From Cranoglanis bouderius (lineage: Eukaryota > Chordata > Actinopteri > Siluriformes > Cranoglanididae): a stretch of 64,000 nt of DNA. A program made the position numbers and the translations under genes. Within the stretch, counting starts at the first letter, position 1, and each line of letters starts with the position of its first letter. Below the pieces are notes generated by a model, which made no database searches, was not told where the DNA came from, and saw nothing but the letters and a program-made list of their open reading frames with translations. Positions 32,065 through 45,777 of this stretch are shown piece after piece. The stretch spans positions 669,422 to 733,421 of the forward strand of contig CM042554.1 of the NCBI GenBank assembly GCA_023630585.1, read 5' to 3'.

Positions 32065-33663
32065 TAGATTGTTTCACTTAAGTGAACATATGTGCGATAT
32101 CTATGAAAGCAGAAAAATCATTTTTTGAGTGCATTCATTTGATTCAAAAATATTGAAGTGGTATTTATGTAATTAATAGCTAGTTAGCTAGCACTGCAAC
32201 ATCTTAACATAGCCTTAAAATGCTAAATGTATGTTAACTATAGTAATTCAAACACAAGTATGCAAGCTAGATGGCATTGTGATGTAAGAAATATCCTTGC
32301 AAAGAAAAATAATATGAAGAAAATAATGTCAACTCTAGTACTGTCAGGGCATAACATGGTGAAATGCAACTACATGTGTTTTCCACATGGGATCATATAT
32401 TACCTACATAATTATATGTGAAATGCATGTGATTTTTTAAAAATGTAATTTAGATGCTAAAGTAATGGTTTAGGAGACTCAACTTTTCCGCTTGAAACAT
32501 CAGAGACACTTTATTCATATATAAATGGCCAGTGTTCCAGCTGCAAAGTGTATTTTATATGGTGGTAGATGTTTATATCTACTGTGTAGCTCTAGTTTGC
32601 ACATTTTCCTCTATAGACCTCTTTTCAATTCAGACAAATGAGTTGAAAATGTAAAGCTAAAGACTTTACTTTCTGGATGTGCCTGCTAGGAAAACCTCTT
32701 CCTGTTAAACAAAGTAGAAATCTGTGGAGTATCACAAAAATAATTAAATGTTTGCTAATTTTGCAAAGATTATATATGTTTTTATGTGCATGAACTAAGC
32801 TCCCTCTAGGAGACATAAATGTCTAGTCTCTACACAGACAAAACCAGGTCCCCACTCCTAAGATAATCTACAGTTGCCACATTTGCCTGACACAGACATA
32901 GTTCCTATTTATAGAGCTGGTGTGGTACAACTCGGTACAGCAGCTGTCTACTTTTTCCTAGAGCAGTTCAAGTGGCGGAAAAGTTTGAAGGAGAAAGGAC
33001 ACAGAAACAAGGCTGGGAAAAAGTTTTGATACATTTTCTTCTATCTTTCCTAATATTTTTTGAAAGGCAGTTATCCACACTTTTTGGAATTCTTCTTATG
33101 GCATGGATGAGGAACTTCTGCATGGGATGAGGAGAACTTTCTGCATGGATGTAGGAACTTTCTTTTTTAAGGGGAACTACATTGACGACCTTGAGGTTGG
33201 CAGATGACAGCTTTTTTTTTTTATGTACCAAGGGTAATTTACTGAGAATAAATATGGTAGGAACACTCATGAATGTTACATTCACTACTATCCAGTATAT
33301 AGTCAAAGGTACTTTGAATATATTTTCTTTTTTTAAAAACGATAAAATAAATAATTTTACATATCAATTCAAAAATATATAACCATGAAGCGTTATTTGT
33401 AAGACCTTTGAGTAGAATCTATCTCATGTTTAGAGGCAAACACAACACAAGAACTAAAAATCTGATCCTACACACCAGACTCACTGTAGAAGTGTTGCAG
33501 TGGAAAGCACTGAAGGAGATCTTTGTAATTAAAGGGCATCTAAAAAAAGAGCTGGGACAGAGGGCGAGGCTGTGGGAGAGTCATATGTGGAGGCACAGTA
33601 ACTCTGAGCTCTACAAGAAGAGCTGTTTAAATCCATCTAGACTACACCCACGAAGATCTGCTC
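32065..33663. other. Mirror of the myadml2 upstream region
   Basis: Counterpart of 25352-26870, non-genic. It is about 80-100 bp longer than the left copy through many small insertions, and the 17-bp tandem repeat is disrupted. Confidence 0.6.
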
Positions 33664-34581
33664 ATGGATCCATATGGAGGCCACTACCACTGAACCGGAG
33701 TATAGGCAAGTGCTGTCTGTACTGGGTATGGCTCGCATGTGCCAACTGATACTGGGCTGCACCACCATGGCTTTGGTGACTCACAGCGCAGGCTTCAGTG
33801 CCACCTATGGTACCTTCTGCATGTTCGTGTGGTGCTTCTGTTTCGCCATGACATTGATGATCTTCGTGCTCGATGTGGTTCGCCTGCATGGCTGCGTGCC
33901 CATCTCGTGGGACAATTTCACTGTGGCCTTTGCCATGCTTGCCACATTAATGTACATTACAGCTTCTGTTGTGTACCCTGTGTACTTCCTCAGCAGTGAT
34001 TGCCTGGCTGAAGGCTGTGAAGTGCACAACTACCGCATTGCTGTTACCGTGTGCTCCAGCATCTGTTCTCTTGCCTATGGTGCCGAGGTCCTCTCACACG
34101 GGCCAAGCCGGGCCACGCGGTGGGTTACATGGCTACTCATGTCAGGCCTACTCAAGGTAGTTCAGGCCTTCATTGCTTGCATCATTTTTGGTGCTCTGGC
34201 AAATGACAGTGAGTACCATCGCCACATTCCCACGCAGTACTGTGTAGTGGTCTCACAGTCTATGCTTTGCCATCACAGTGGTGGTGGTAGTCCTGACTGT
34301 CTCAGCGAGGACTGTAGTTCTGAGGCTGCCCTTTGACCGCTTTGTAATTACATACCCCTTCCTGTCAGTCCTGCTATACATGAGGGCTGCTGTGGTGTGG
34401 TCTGTCTTCAGTTTTGATAAGAAGTATGGATCTCCTGGGTGATCAATGATTGCCCCCAGGAAAATGCCCATGGGACAGCAAGTTGGTGGTGGCAGTGTTC
34501 ACGTTTGCCAACCTGGTGTTCTACTTCATCGACCTACTGTACTCTCAGAGGATCCGCTTTGTCTCACAGACAGCAGACTAA
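33664..34581 (+). CDS. myadml2: MYADM-like protein 2, second copy, frameshifted
   Basis: Mirror of 24436-25351. The ATG at 33664 and stop at 34579-34581 give about 306 codons. Here the N-terminal half is better preserved, with GMARMCQLILGCTTMALVTH, FCMFVWCFCFAMTLMIFVLD and HNYRIAVTVCSS in one frame, where the left copy is shifted. It breaks near 34093 (one base lost in cctcctcac), near 34138, near 34255 and near 34300, then regains frame so the end reads RIRFVSQTAD. The two copies therefore fail in different places. Conserved residues and full length argue that a working gene underlies both. Confidence 0.85.
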
Positions 34582-34629
34582 AATAGCATGTTTTATCTGA
34601 AAAGTTTTACTACTAGTGTATCTCTCTCA

Positions 34630-34631
<2 letters not shown>

Positions 34632-34706
<75 letters not shown>

Positions 34707-34707
34707 A
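34632..34707. repeat. (AT)n/(GT)n compound microsatellite
   Basis: Mirror of 24312-24382, with a slightly different number of units. Confidence 0.95.
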
Positions 34708-37700
34708 TAAAGCAAAGCAAATTTTAGTCAAAAAGAGTATTTTAGTTAAAAAAATTTAATGTACATAAATAATGAAAATATTAATTCTGGATATTAATAT
34801 TCTGAACTAAACTGTTGATGGAAATCCTGTGATTTTTCATGTAAACTTTCTTAACTTTCACTGTTACCTAATAACATGATTTTAGCCACAATTTTGAATT
34901 TCTAAAGCTTTTGTTTGTAAGCAAAGCAAATTCAAGCCAATTTTTTCATATGTAACCTGGTACTGATATACAAGTTTGAATTCCCAAACTCTTTTCTTCC
35001 TACCAGGGCTTCCACTTTGTTATACCTGATTGTACATGAAATCTATTAAATATATCTATTGTACTGTTCGTTAACTGTGTTTGAATGTGGAATAAAACAA
35101 AGTGGTATGTTACCCATTAAGGTGGTATAATTTTTTGGATTTCACTTTTGTGGGTTTCACTAATTTAACTGATAAAAGGTTTGACTGTTTTAGTAAATGC
35201 ATGTTTCATTAATAGCTATATTAATAGATACATTACATAGAAAAAATACATATATGTAGATACAGTATGTTTCATTAACAGATTAATTCCAAAACTATTG
35301 TTGACCATGTTCAGTCTGAAATTAGTAAAATAGGTTTATTTTATATTTGGCTTATATATTTATACAAGATACAGTTGATTATATTCAAGATATTTTCACG
35401 TTGCAATTTGTTTGTTCCAGAAAATGATTTTTCAAGCAGCAGCAGTAACTTCAGCAGTAGCAACACCACCAGCAGCAGTGTCAGTTTTTTCATCATTTAA
35501 TAAATAATCTCTATAAACTCCACCACTCACTACAGCAACTGATATATAATATTTTTGATATAACGTTCCTTTAAAATTAAAGCACGTACGCACTTTTGCG
35601 AAATGTAAGGTATTTGGTGATTTGGCCACTGCAACAAATACTTCTTTAAAGATAAATCCTTAAAGTTCTCATTTTAAACAATATACTATTTTTAAATAAG
35701 TAATGATTTGAGTTATATCAAAGTCACAGCAATAGCATTCACATACTTATGGGAAGACCCGAATTACTTTATTTTTTAATCAATTTTTTTTTTTCCTTGG
35801 AGGGGGTGGGTGGGTATAAGTCACTATTGTTGTGCCCAAAAATGTTAATGTTCCTGCAAATTGATGAAGTGTTGCCTATGAATAGTCTTTTTTTGTGGTC
35901 AATATGATAATACAATGACGCAATAATGGGGCACTTAGCTATTTGAATAAGAGGTCAAGAATACTTATAAAAAAAAGTGAAAAAAAATATAATGGACTAT
36001 CAATCAGCAGATTATCGTTGAGCAGAGATGTGAAACATTTGCAGGGAAGAGACAAAGAAACAGTGCTATTTAGTATAGAAAGCAACACTGAAAGAATTAT
36101 ATAGATCACTTAGAATATATCCTTGCATTTCAGTGTCGTCAAAAATAAAAAAATAATAAAATTAGCCTCACCATTTCTTATTAATTGATTCATGAATTTC
36201 TCATCAGTTTTGGTTTGTTTTCCAGTATAAATATATAATCTTTTTTTTTTTAAATGAATAAATTAATCTGAGAAACCAAACTGCAGAGAGTGTATTTTAT
36301 TTTTCATTGAGAAGCTTTATGACTAAATACACAAAAACAAGTCTTAATATCCAATGCATGTTTGCTTTTCATGTTAATGTATATTTAGATATATTTAGAA
36401 GATTTAGATTTGCGTGTAACAGCAGACCACTAGACACAGCCGTCAAAGTGCAAACTTCATGATATTAAAGGAATATATAGTAAAGTTTGTTTATTTGTTT
36501 AATTGTTCATCTAATTCTGATTGTTTAATCTAATGTCCATGTAACCTATGTTGCCTTTTTGTATGTCTTTGTTAAATTTGCGGAGAAGTTGAAAATTGAT
36601 CCGTTGTTATGGTTACAATTTATTCTTGCAAAATTTTTTGTCTATGAAAAGGTTTTCATGTTTTATTAATTAAATGATAATTACTGTTTTGAATGGCTTG
36701 TTATTTTATGTAAACAATGGATCAACAAAAACATAGATTGTGTGCTGATTGTTTATTTATGTAGTCTGATTTGTTTTATTTATGATTAATGATGCATAAA
36801 TAGGTTATATGAAGCTTAAAAATATATGATGAAAATTGTGGTTAAGAGAACCTAACATTCCCATAAAGGGAACTTTCTACAAACCTAAAACAATGTTCTA
36901 TTTCCGTAAGGAAAACTTTCCTGGCTAACCAAAAACAAACCCTGAAAATGTATGTTCTGGGAACCAAAAGTTGTTAGCTGGGTAGCTTATTTTTATTTAT
37001 CCAGATGGATATACGAACTTATTCAAAGAGGTGGCACAGTGGAGAAGAGCATATACCTGGCAAGATTTCATAAAATAAACACACAGCAACACTTGCGATA
37101 CTTGCAAAATGCAATGCTTTATTGATAGCAAATAATCATTCTTCCTGCAAAGCAATGTAGTTCTTCAGCAGCATTTAGCAGGATGGTTGCTGCAACACAG
37201 ACGCAGCAACACGCTGTAATTACAAACGCTTCACTACAGTCCAGTAGGTGGCGTTAATGCACCTTTCAGCTTGATATCAACCGCCTTTATTGTAAGAGGA
37301 AGAGCTTCATCATATGTCTTAATATGAATGGGTAACTTGAGCTAGCGAAAAGAAAAACAGACTACAATGCTAATTGTTATTATTGTATTGGCCTGCTGCC
37401 AAACTGCAATGTATATTTAAAAGAAAACACGACTGTTGAATAATATACGGTTTCTTAGTTGTTGTTTTTTTTTTTTTCCAGAAACTGGTATTATTAACAT
37501 AACAAATGCTATCAAAATCTGACATTTTGAACCAGTAATACTAATGTAACGAGATCACAGGTGTGTGTTTATAGAGTAATTTACAACGGCTTGGAATGTG
37601 GCTCAGCCAATCAGAATCAAGGAACGGAACGATCCGTTTTATAATAATGCTATTAATAACAATTCTGAGTCTTGAACAGTAAACTCTCAAGTATCAGCTT

Positions 37701-37977
37701 TCTAAAGATACCTTGGTTATGTGCGTAGTCAGAAGGACTCATGGCAATATAACTGAAGTTGCCGAGATAAGTGCCAAACATTTAACCCCATTGCACTTAC
37801 ATGATTAACTGCATATTCTTCTTAACTAAAAGAAGAGTACAAACAGTGTGCTCCAAATGCACCCTTTATTTTCATTCATTTAGCTAATAGTAGTTACTTT
37901 CATTTTCAGGTCAAATCAGACCATATAATAGGCTGCAAGGAGAGCACTTGGCTGCCTGCCTGAATGTTTCCATCAAT
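34708..37977. other. Mirror non-genic interval
   Basis: Counterpart of 21059-24311. It contains the mirror MITE-like repeat (about 37440-37640) and the ccagtaggtggcgttaatgc tail motif near 37240. No gene is seen. Confidence 0.6.
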
Positions 37978-38430
37978 CAGTGGTGTAATGTAACGAAATA
38001 ATAATACTTCGTTACAGTACTAAAGTATTTTTTGGGAGAATCTGTACTTTACTTGAGTTTTTATATTTCTGTCAACTTTCACTTTTACTTTCACTACATT
38101 TCTTAAATAAAAATGTATACTTTATTCTGATATATTTCCCAAAGCATCTTCGTTACTACAAAATAAAATTGAAGAACACAGACTGCATGCAAGCAGATTT
38201 GACGAATCAGTGGTCCAGTGCTTGCAAGTTAAATCACTGGTTAAATCCCAATACTCAAGCCTAGGTGTTCCACTCGACAATAATGACAATGTTAGTTATT
38301 AACAGACACCCCAACTTCCGGGAATCTCTCGCATTTTAATGGCGGCTCCCTGAAGCCCGCATATACAATATCCCGGAAATAGAGTTGTTTTTTTGTTTTT
38401 TTTTAGAGCGAGAGAGACAGAGTTCAATGG

Positions 38431-39041
38431 TGTTAGAAGTTTCCCCTCGTTTTTCGAGTGGCGGACTCGAACACTTCCGCATTCCACTGCGCGCTTTCCA
38501 GCGCTATTCAAAAACTCTCCGATGGAGATTTCATTCACAAAGACTCTCGTGTTGTTTACCTCTGCCATGTGCTCATGTTTTCGGTTACGTCATGTCTCCG
38601 CCTCCTGTGTTTCCATGTGCTCATGTTTTGGTTTGTGTCATGTCTCCGCCTCCTTAATTCTTTAATTCTTAATTCTGGTTCAGGTTCGTCTAATTCATTC
38701 TGTGTAATCATGAGTTTCAGCTGTTTGTGATTTTCTTTGTGTTTAAATACGCCACTCCGTTTCCGCTTCGGTGCGGAGTATTAGTTTAGCTTAGCGTGTG
38801 TTTAGCTTGTCATAGTTATTCATATGATAGTCTTGTGTAGTCTAGTAGATGTGTTTAACCGTACGCTTTGTTCCGGTGATTCCCACATCACCACTCTTGT
38901 TTTCTACAGCCGGGATTATAATTTGTTTTGTTCATAGTATGGATTCTTATTTTTTGGAATAAACTCTTCTATATCTACTGACGTCTCCGCAGCGCATGCA
39001 TCCTGACTCTCTTCCGACCAACACGTCTGTGTTTCGTCACA
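38431..39041 (+). mobile_element. Solo LTR, right-arm copy
   Basis: 611 bp, TGTTAG to GTCACA, TSD aatgg at 38426-38430 and 39042-39046. The TATA-like gtttaaatacgcc is near 38741 and aataaa near 38959. The roughly 47-bp U3 duplication (ccatgtgctcatgtttt twice, about 47 bp apart near 38566 and 38613) is clearer here than in the left copy. Confidence 0.85.
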
Positions 39042-39227
39042 AATGGTCATTTCTAATAGGCCTAGTAGATGGGCTCTGAGAAATCAAGAGAGCGAGTGAC
39101 AGACGTGGTGAGAGAGTGACACAGCGCGCGTCCTGATTAGTCTCTCTTTGTGCTAACTAATCTATCAGTCTTCTCGGTAGGCGGGCTTTACAGTCGACCT
39201 CTGTCTCTCTGTCTCTCTCTCTCTCTG

Positions 39228-39261
<34 letters not shown>

Positions 39262-39303
39262 CAGTTCATCCTCAGTTCGGTTCAGTTTAGTGTCTGCAGT
39301 GCC

Positions 39304-39495
39304 ATGGCAGAGTGTCTAAATAAAATAAAATAAAAAAAGTACAAAACGCACTTCACCCTAGACTACACTAAAGTGTACCCATGCATAATAGGGGTAAAAG
39401 GTAGAAACAACGGCTGTGTAGCTCACTGCACTGTTTGCAGCAGTGATTTCTCAATTGCCCATGGTGGGTTAAATGACTGTAAAAGACATGTTGAG
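39304..39495 (+). pseudogene. BED-finger exon of hAT, right-arm copy
   Basis: The same 192-bp exon as 19538-19729, including the early in-frame stop (taa at 39331), the HCTVCSSDFSIAHGG finger and the gtgagt donor at 39496. Identical length in both arms shows that the nonsense codon is a genuine old lesion. Confidence 0.8.
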
Positions 39496-40198
39496 GTGAG
39501 TTTAATGTCATTCGTCCATTAGCATAGCTAACGTTATTTTAACTAGCTGCTATAAGCAGCTACTGTATTGATGTCTAGGTGATGAGGCCAAACTCCCTGT
39601 AGGCATGTGTAAAGTAGTTATTGAATAAATAAAAAAAAATGACTCCATGAGTTGAATAATACAATAATATAATATAATACAAAACAGTGTAAGTACATAT
39701 TTTTGGAGGTTTGGATGTCTGTATCAGTTAAAATAAAAACTTAACAGAATCTTTTTGCTCAAACTGTGTATAGTACAATATTAGAGTTCTGCCACACTGC
39801 AGAAAACAGACCGTCAGCCATATGGTGAGTTTTTTTACTCTGAAAGTTTTGCAATTTGGCAAATTGAATGACATGTTGCCCCTGACAAAGCTGCTAGAGA
39901 CTGAGCTCTTTGTTCCTTTCGAGAGCTTCAGCTTGAAGACTTTGTTTTGTAGGCTCCATTTTTAAGGTGGTGTACATGCTTAAAAAGAATGAACTTTTTG
40001 TATTAACAGCATTTACTTGTACTTTTACTTTCAATACTTAAGTACATTTAAAAAAAAATACTTTTCATACTTAAGTACAATAAATATCAGATACTTTAAT
40101 ACTTTTACTCAAGTAATATTCTAAAAGGTGACTTTAACTTCTACCAAGTCATTTTCTGGTTAGATATCTGTACTGTACCATCCACCACTGCCATCAAT

Positions 40199-41927
40199 GG
40201 GCCAAGCCCAGAGGAATTCAACTACAAAAAGGCATTAGAACTGTTTTTCTCAAAGCCCAGGAAAATTAAATGTCCAAATTCAGGGAGCAGAGTTTGCCAA
40301 TACGGATGTAGGGAGAGTTCATCAATACCATGTCCTCCTCATCCAGTATATTTTTTTATTTTCTAAAAATAAACCAGTTCAACATAGGTAACCACTTTTG
40401 CTTCATTTCTTTGATTGCTCAAATGTATGCTCTAGTCATTTTACTGTTTTGACTATTTGTGTACCATGGTAAATGTCTTGTTTACCATGCTTTGTGGGGG
40501 TGACTTTTTGCCGTGTCATTACCATTTATATCTATACTTTAATTTATAATTAAATTACTATTAGAGCACAAAATTGTTTACAAGAGTATAAAGTTCTTCA
40601 TAGCCTTTAATTTTGCTCTCAAAGTGCACCAGATTGATATACTTTAAAGTGTAAAAATTTTACATGCAGTCTGCCCCTGATCCCCTTTGAGGGTCAGAGG
40701 TCCACCCACCACAGTCTCAGAAAATCCAGTGGGAACCACTGTGTTGGCATACATTTGGTTAAATTGTGACTTTTTCCCCACGGTAATATAATGGCATTGA
40801 CATCAGGACATCCTGAAAAGCCTGGTCATCTACCTGAATGAAGACTGAGAGTCTTTTTCAGGCTCTGGTTAAAGGCATTAAAAACATCTGGGTAAAAAGG
40901 TGGTACTTCAACTGGTAGCTACAAGAAACATTGACAGGAGTATAAAGAAATGTCAGAGTTGGGGATTGATATTGTTTAATGTGAACACTCTGCTTAGTAT
41001 TCATCTTATCAACCTTTTTCCCTCTCTGTCTCCGTATTAACACTTTCTCCTCCTGTCCTCTCTGTGAACACCCCTCCCTTCTCTGTTCCTGTGTTGGCAC
41101 CTCTCTTCTTTGTTTCTCTGTTGATTTAGGTGTGGACAGAGGAAGCCCTCACCATTTGTGTATTCCTCTGTCTCCCAAATACCATTTGCAAACAACATCT
41201 CTTTTTATTACTTCCTAGAAACCATATATGGTCTTACATTAATAGGCTTCCTGTTCTATGCAAATACACCTTCCAGCTGACCAATCAATAGATAACCCTT
41301 GTCTCTGTTGTGTGCCAAGCCAGATATATATGCTGACTTTTCTTTGAATGAAGAGAGATCCTGCCATTTGAACTTTGTGTGTCTGTGTGTCATTTGGCAA
41401 ACTCTCCCAAGATCTTGGTGCAGGAAGCGTGCAGCAGGGCCAGGGCACCATCTTTCTTGTGTACTCTCACTTTCTCTCTTCTTAGGAATTGTAACCCAGA
41501 GATTCAATATTTTAAAACCTAATAGGGATATTCTCAAAGGCTTGTGGTATTCATATAAATAGGATTTGCACTGTGTTTGTGTTGATATTTGAAATATAAT
41601 TGTTATGGAGTTTTCCTAATAAGACTGGATAAGATTATATGAATTGAGTACTTTTGAGTGGGTAGAATACATGCTAAACTTGAGGTCACTACTTGATTGT
41701 TATTTTTTTTTGCTGTTTAATAAATATACTTCATGCAGATTTTGTCTCACTTGTCTATGGGGATCACATAAGTAAAAAAAAAAAAAAAAAGGAATTTTAT
41801 CAATGTAATTATTTCAGTAAATTATTGTAGAATGAGTTGGACTAACAAATAATTTAAAGTTTACTAATGCATTAATTTGAGTAGGGGTTCAAGCCTGAAG
41901 GGCTGAAACCGTATTGTAATTGTAAGG

Positions 41928-41930
<3 letters not shown>
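40199..41930. other. Mirror non-genic interval with LTR-like signals
   Basis: Counterpart of 17100-18839. On the plus strand the order is octamer atgcaaat (near 41258), tatatatg (near 41324), then aataaa (near 41720). Confidence 0.4.

Positions 41931-41993
<63 letters not shown>
41931..41993. repeat. (TTA)n microsatellite
   Basis: Mirror of the TAA tract at 17037-17098. Confidence 0.95.
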
Positions 41994-41994
<1 letters not shown>

Positions 41995-43258
41995 TGCCCT
42001 AAAACTGATCATGTAAACCGTAAGTCATCGAGAGCTGAAACTTTGAGGAAAGGTAGTCCCCCCCAGAGTACTACAGCATCGCAAAGTTTCAGCCCAATTG
42101 GCCAGATGGTGGTGCTATAGTGAGCATTTTTAGGAAAATGGCCATAACTTTTGAACCGTTTGTCACAGATTCAAGTGTCTAATATCTATAGAATCCTTGG
42201 GACAAGACGAACAAAATTCAAATATCCAATTTCCAATTTCATTTCTATCTATTAAACTTTTTCTGCCCTATTGGATTTTTTGTAAAATTACTTTTGGGAA
42301 CTAGTCCTACGCTTTTTCGTCCGATTGGGACAGTGCCAAACGATTCTATGGAGTCTCAACATCAATAATTATCAAAGTTTGAACTTTTTTTAAACTTTTT
42401 TTTTTTAACTTGAGCTACGGTATGTGAAAACACAGGAAGTAGGCGTGGCCAGTTTTACGTAAATGGCTATAACTCTTGAACGAAATGAGATATCTTCACC
42501 AAACTTGGCGGGCTTATGTATGAGGTCAAACTAAGGTCGCATAAAAACTGTGTGCATTGTGTCACATGGTGGCGTTGTAATACCAAAAAAAAAAACATGA
42601 AATTGGCTGTATCTATGGAACCGTTGATCTGATTGACTTCAAAATTTGCATACAGTTTGTCTTTGTCTCAGCTGACATCATTGTCTATGAGGACATTCAC
42701 TTATGTTGAAAAGCATGGCCACCATCAGCCAATCAGATTTCAGCAGCTATTAGACAAGGTTAACAATGGCTGATCGTAGCGAAAATTGGTGGACCTATTT
42801 GACTCTTGGTCTAAGAGGTTTGTGCAAAGTTTTTAAAAATCATGGTTTTTGTAGGTGTTAACGGTTGTATATAACGCAGTGTTGTCAAAAACACAAGTAA
42901 TATATATCAAATGATAGCTCTTGTAATTCTAAAAACTTTGCAAGAACCATTGGTGTCCGTCAAACTGCTCAGTAAATATTTCAGATAATGTTAAAAACCT
43001 ACTTTTGTGAACTAGTCATAGGTTTTTTGCTCAGTGTCAACTAAACAAATGCTACAACATTCTCTGGAGTGTATTTATAAATAATTATCAAAAAAGTTTA
43101 ACTTTCGATTCTACATGTCAAGGGCATGCCAAAAGTAAAGGTACTGGACTTGGCCACATTAGGTACATAGTAATAACTCTTAAACAGACCAAAATATTTT
43201 CACCAAACTTGGTATACTTATGTAAGGGCTCATGACACAGTCACACTAGGCTTTAGCG
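41995..43258. repeat. About 710-bp-period non-coding repeat, right-arm copy
   Basis: Mirror of 15775-17034. The ttcaccaaacttgg marker occurs near 42495 and 43200, about 705 bp apart. No open frame. Confidence 0.75.
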
Positions 43259-43261
43259 CTA

Positions 43262-44814
43262 CAGCCGTGGGCCAAAAGTTTTGAGAATGACACAGATATG
43301 AATTTTTACAAAGTCTGCTGCCTCAGTTTTTATGATGGCAATTTGTATATACTCCAGAATGTTATGAAGAGTGATCAGATGAATTGCAGTTAATTTCAAA
43401 GTCCTCTTTGCCATGAAAATGAACTTAATCCCAAAAACATGTCCACTGCATTTCAGCCCTTCCACAAAAGGGCCAGCTAACATCATGTCAGTGATTCTCT
43501 CGTTAACACAGGTGAGAGTGTTAACGAGGACAAGGCTGGAGGTCACTCAGTCATGCCGATTGAGTTAGAATAACAGACTGGAAGCTTTAAAAGGAGGGTG
43601 GTGCTTGAAATTATTGTTCTTCCTCTGTTAACTATGGTTACCTGCAAGGAAACACGTGCAGCCATCATTGTTTTGCACAAAAAGTGATTCACAGGCAAGG
43701 ATATTGCTGCTAGTAAGATTGTACCTAAATCAACCATTTATCGGATCATCAAGACCTTCAAGGAGAGAGGTTCAACTGTTGTGAAGAAGGCTTCAGGGCG
43801 CCCAAGAAAGTCCAGCAAGCGCCAGGACCGCCTCCTAAAGTTGATTCAGCTATGCGGATCGGGCACCACCAGTGCAGAGCTTGCTCAGGAATGGCAGCAG
43901 GCAGGTGTGAGTGCGCCTGCATGCACCGTAAGGCTAAGACTTTGAGGATGGCCCGGTGTCAAGAAGGGCAGCAAAGAAGCCACTTCTCTCCAGGAAAAAC
44001 ATCAGGACAGACTGCTATTCTGCAAAAAGTACAGGGATTGGACTGCTGAGGACTGGGGTAATGTCATTTTCTCTGATGAATCCCCTTTCTGATTGTTTGG
44101 GGCATCTGGAAAAAGCTTGTCTGGAGAAGAAAAGGTGAGCGCTACCATCAGTCCTGTGTCATGCCAACAGTAAAGCATCCTAAAACCACTCATGTGTGGG
44201 GTTGCTTTCTCAGCCAAGGGAGTGGGCTCACTCACAATTTTGCCTAAGAACACAGCCATGAATAAAGAATGGTACAAAAACATCCTCAGAGAGCAACTTC
44301 TCCCAACCATCCAAGAACAGTTTGGTGAAGAACAATGCCTTTTCCAGCATGATGGGGCACCTTGCCACAAGGCAAAAGTAATAACGGTGGCTCAGGAACA
44401 AAACATCGACATTTTGGGTCCATGGCCAGGAAACTCCCCAGACCTTAATCCCATTGAGAATTTGTGGTCAATCCTCAAGAGGCGGGTGGACAAACAAAAA
44501 CCCACAAACTCTGACAAACTCCAAGCATTGATTATGCAAGAATGGGCTGCTATCAGTCAGATGTGGCCCAGAAGTTGATTGACAGCATGCCAGGGCGAAT
44601 TGCAGAGGTCTTGAAAAAGAAGGGTCAACACTGCAAATATTGACTCTTTGCATAAACTTCATGTAATTGTCAATAAAAGCCATTGACACTTATGAAATGC
44701 TTGTGATTATACTTCAGTAACATCACATCTGACAAAAAGATCTAAAAACACTGAAGCAGTCGACTTTGTGAAAATTAATATTTGTGTCATACTCAAAACT
44801 TTTGGCCATGGCTG
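43262..44814 (+). mobile_element. Tc1-C, right-arm copy
   Basis: 1553 bp with inverted ends cagccgtgggccaaaag and its partner, TA at 43260-43261 and 44815-44816. Mirror of 14202-15772 with small indels. Confidence 0.92.
43634..44643 (+). pseudogene. Tc1-C transposase, right-arm copy
   Basis: The start at 43634 (MVTCKETRAAIIVLHK) is followed by an early stop at the AAAAAGTGA position, shared with the left arm. Downstream frames are broken differently. 44192-44578 reads continuously through GVGSLTILPKNTAMNKEW, FQHDGAPCHKAKV and NPIENLWSILKRRVDKQ, which the left arm splits by an indel. The block around 43910-44050 is shifted here but open in the left arm. Confidence 0.87.
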
Positions 44815-44816
44815 TA

Positions 44817-45774
44817 CACTGGCTTCCATTCAAACGCATCTAAAAATGGCAGACCGGAAACGCAAGCTCATGCGTAGAATTTTGTACCACGCTGCGTGAT
44901 GAAAGTTCAAATTTGGTGAACTCTGACCCATGAATCGTGATCATGTGAAGACGCAGACCATTAGATGTTCGCGATGTCACTGTGTGACCTTTTAGTAAAA
45001 AAAAAAAAAGAAAAAGAAAAGATAAGAAATTCAAAATCGGAAGTGCTAATTTCAGCAGGTTCGAGCTATCCTGTACTTTACAACATATGTTTAAAAGCTT
45101 ATAAAACAACTTAAAGAGAGTCTGCCTGGTTTATGTGTTGTTGAAAACAGGAACAGATGGTATATTTAACAGATGGAAACATAAAAAAATTTCTAAACAA
45201 TATAAGTGCAAGCACGCCAGAATCCATATTGAAGCAGCGAAAGTTTTGATGGATGATGTCATATCCTGTTCCCGCCCATATTCACAGTAGGAAGGGGTGA
45301 GGTCTGGAAAGAGGGGTGGTTGGCAACTCTGACCCTCTGTCCCAAATGGCACACTTTGCCCTTGTGGCCCTCCTCTGAGTCCACACTTTGGTGATGTCAG
45401 CTAATGCAGACCTATGGGTGCTAAGGTGTGAATCCACGCCGGATGATGGGGCTATTAATAGACGGCTTTTGGGATGGACTTGACGCTGTGACGCCGAAAG
45501 AGGAAGATGTTGCCGGTTGTTGTTGTTTTCACTGTGGCGCTAGCCAGATGGCTTGCTAAAGGATATTCTGAAAGTAGTACTGAACAATAAATACAAAAAC
45601 AGCATCGCTTTTATCAGATAACCATCGACAATGGTCATAGCCTGAAGTTATATTCCATTTTAATTGACTATAATTTCACGCTTTTTATCTTCAAACTATA
45701 TAATGAAATATTACTAAAAGCTAGAGCTACAGTTCAATTACTACTACAGTTAAAAACTACTACTACAGTTTAGA
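44817..45774. other. Mirror non-genic interval
   Basis: Counterpart of 13226-14199, with the poly(A) tract near 44996. No gene is seen. Confidence 0.55.
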
Positions 45775-45777
45775 GTT

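Larger units (their letters stand above)
37978..40190 (+). mobile_element. hAT element with nested solo LTR, right-arm copy
   Basis: 2213 bp from CAGTGGTG to CACCACTG, flanked by ccatcaat at 37970-37977 and 40191-40198. It has the same nested LTR and BED exon as 18848-21058, and the (CT)n tract at 39197-39262. Confidence 0.9.
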
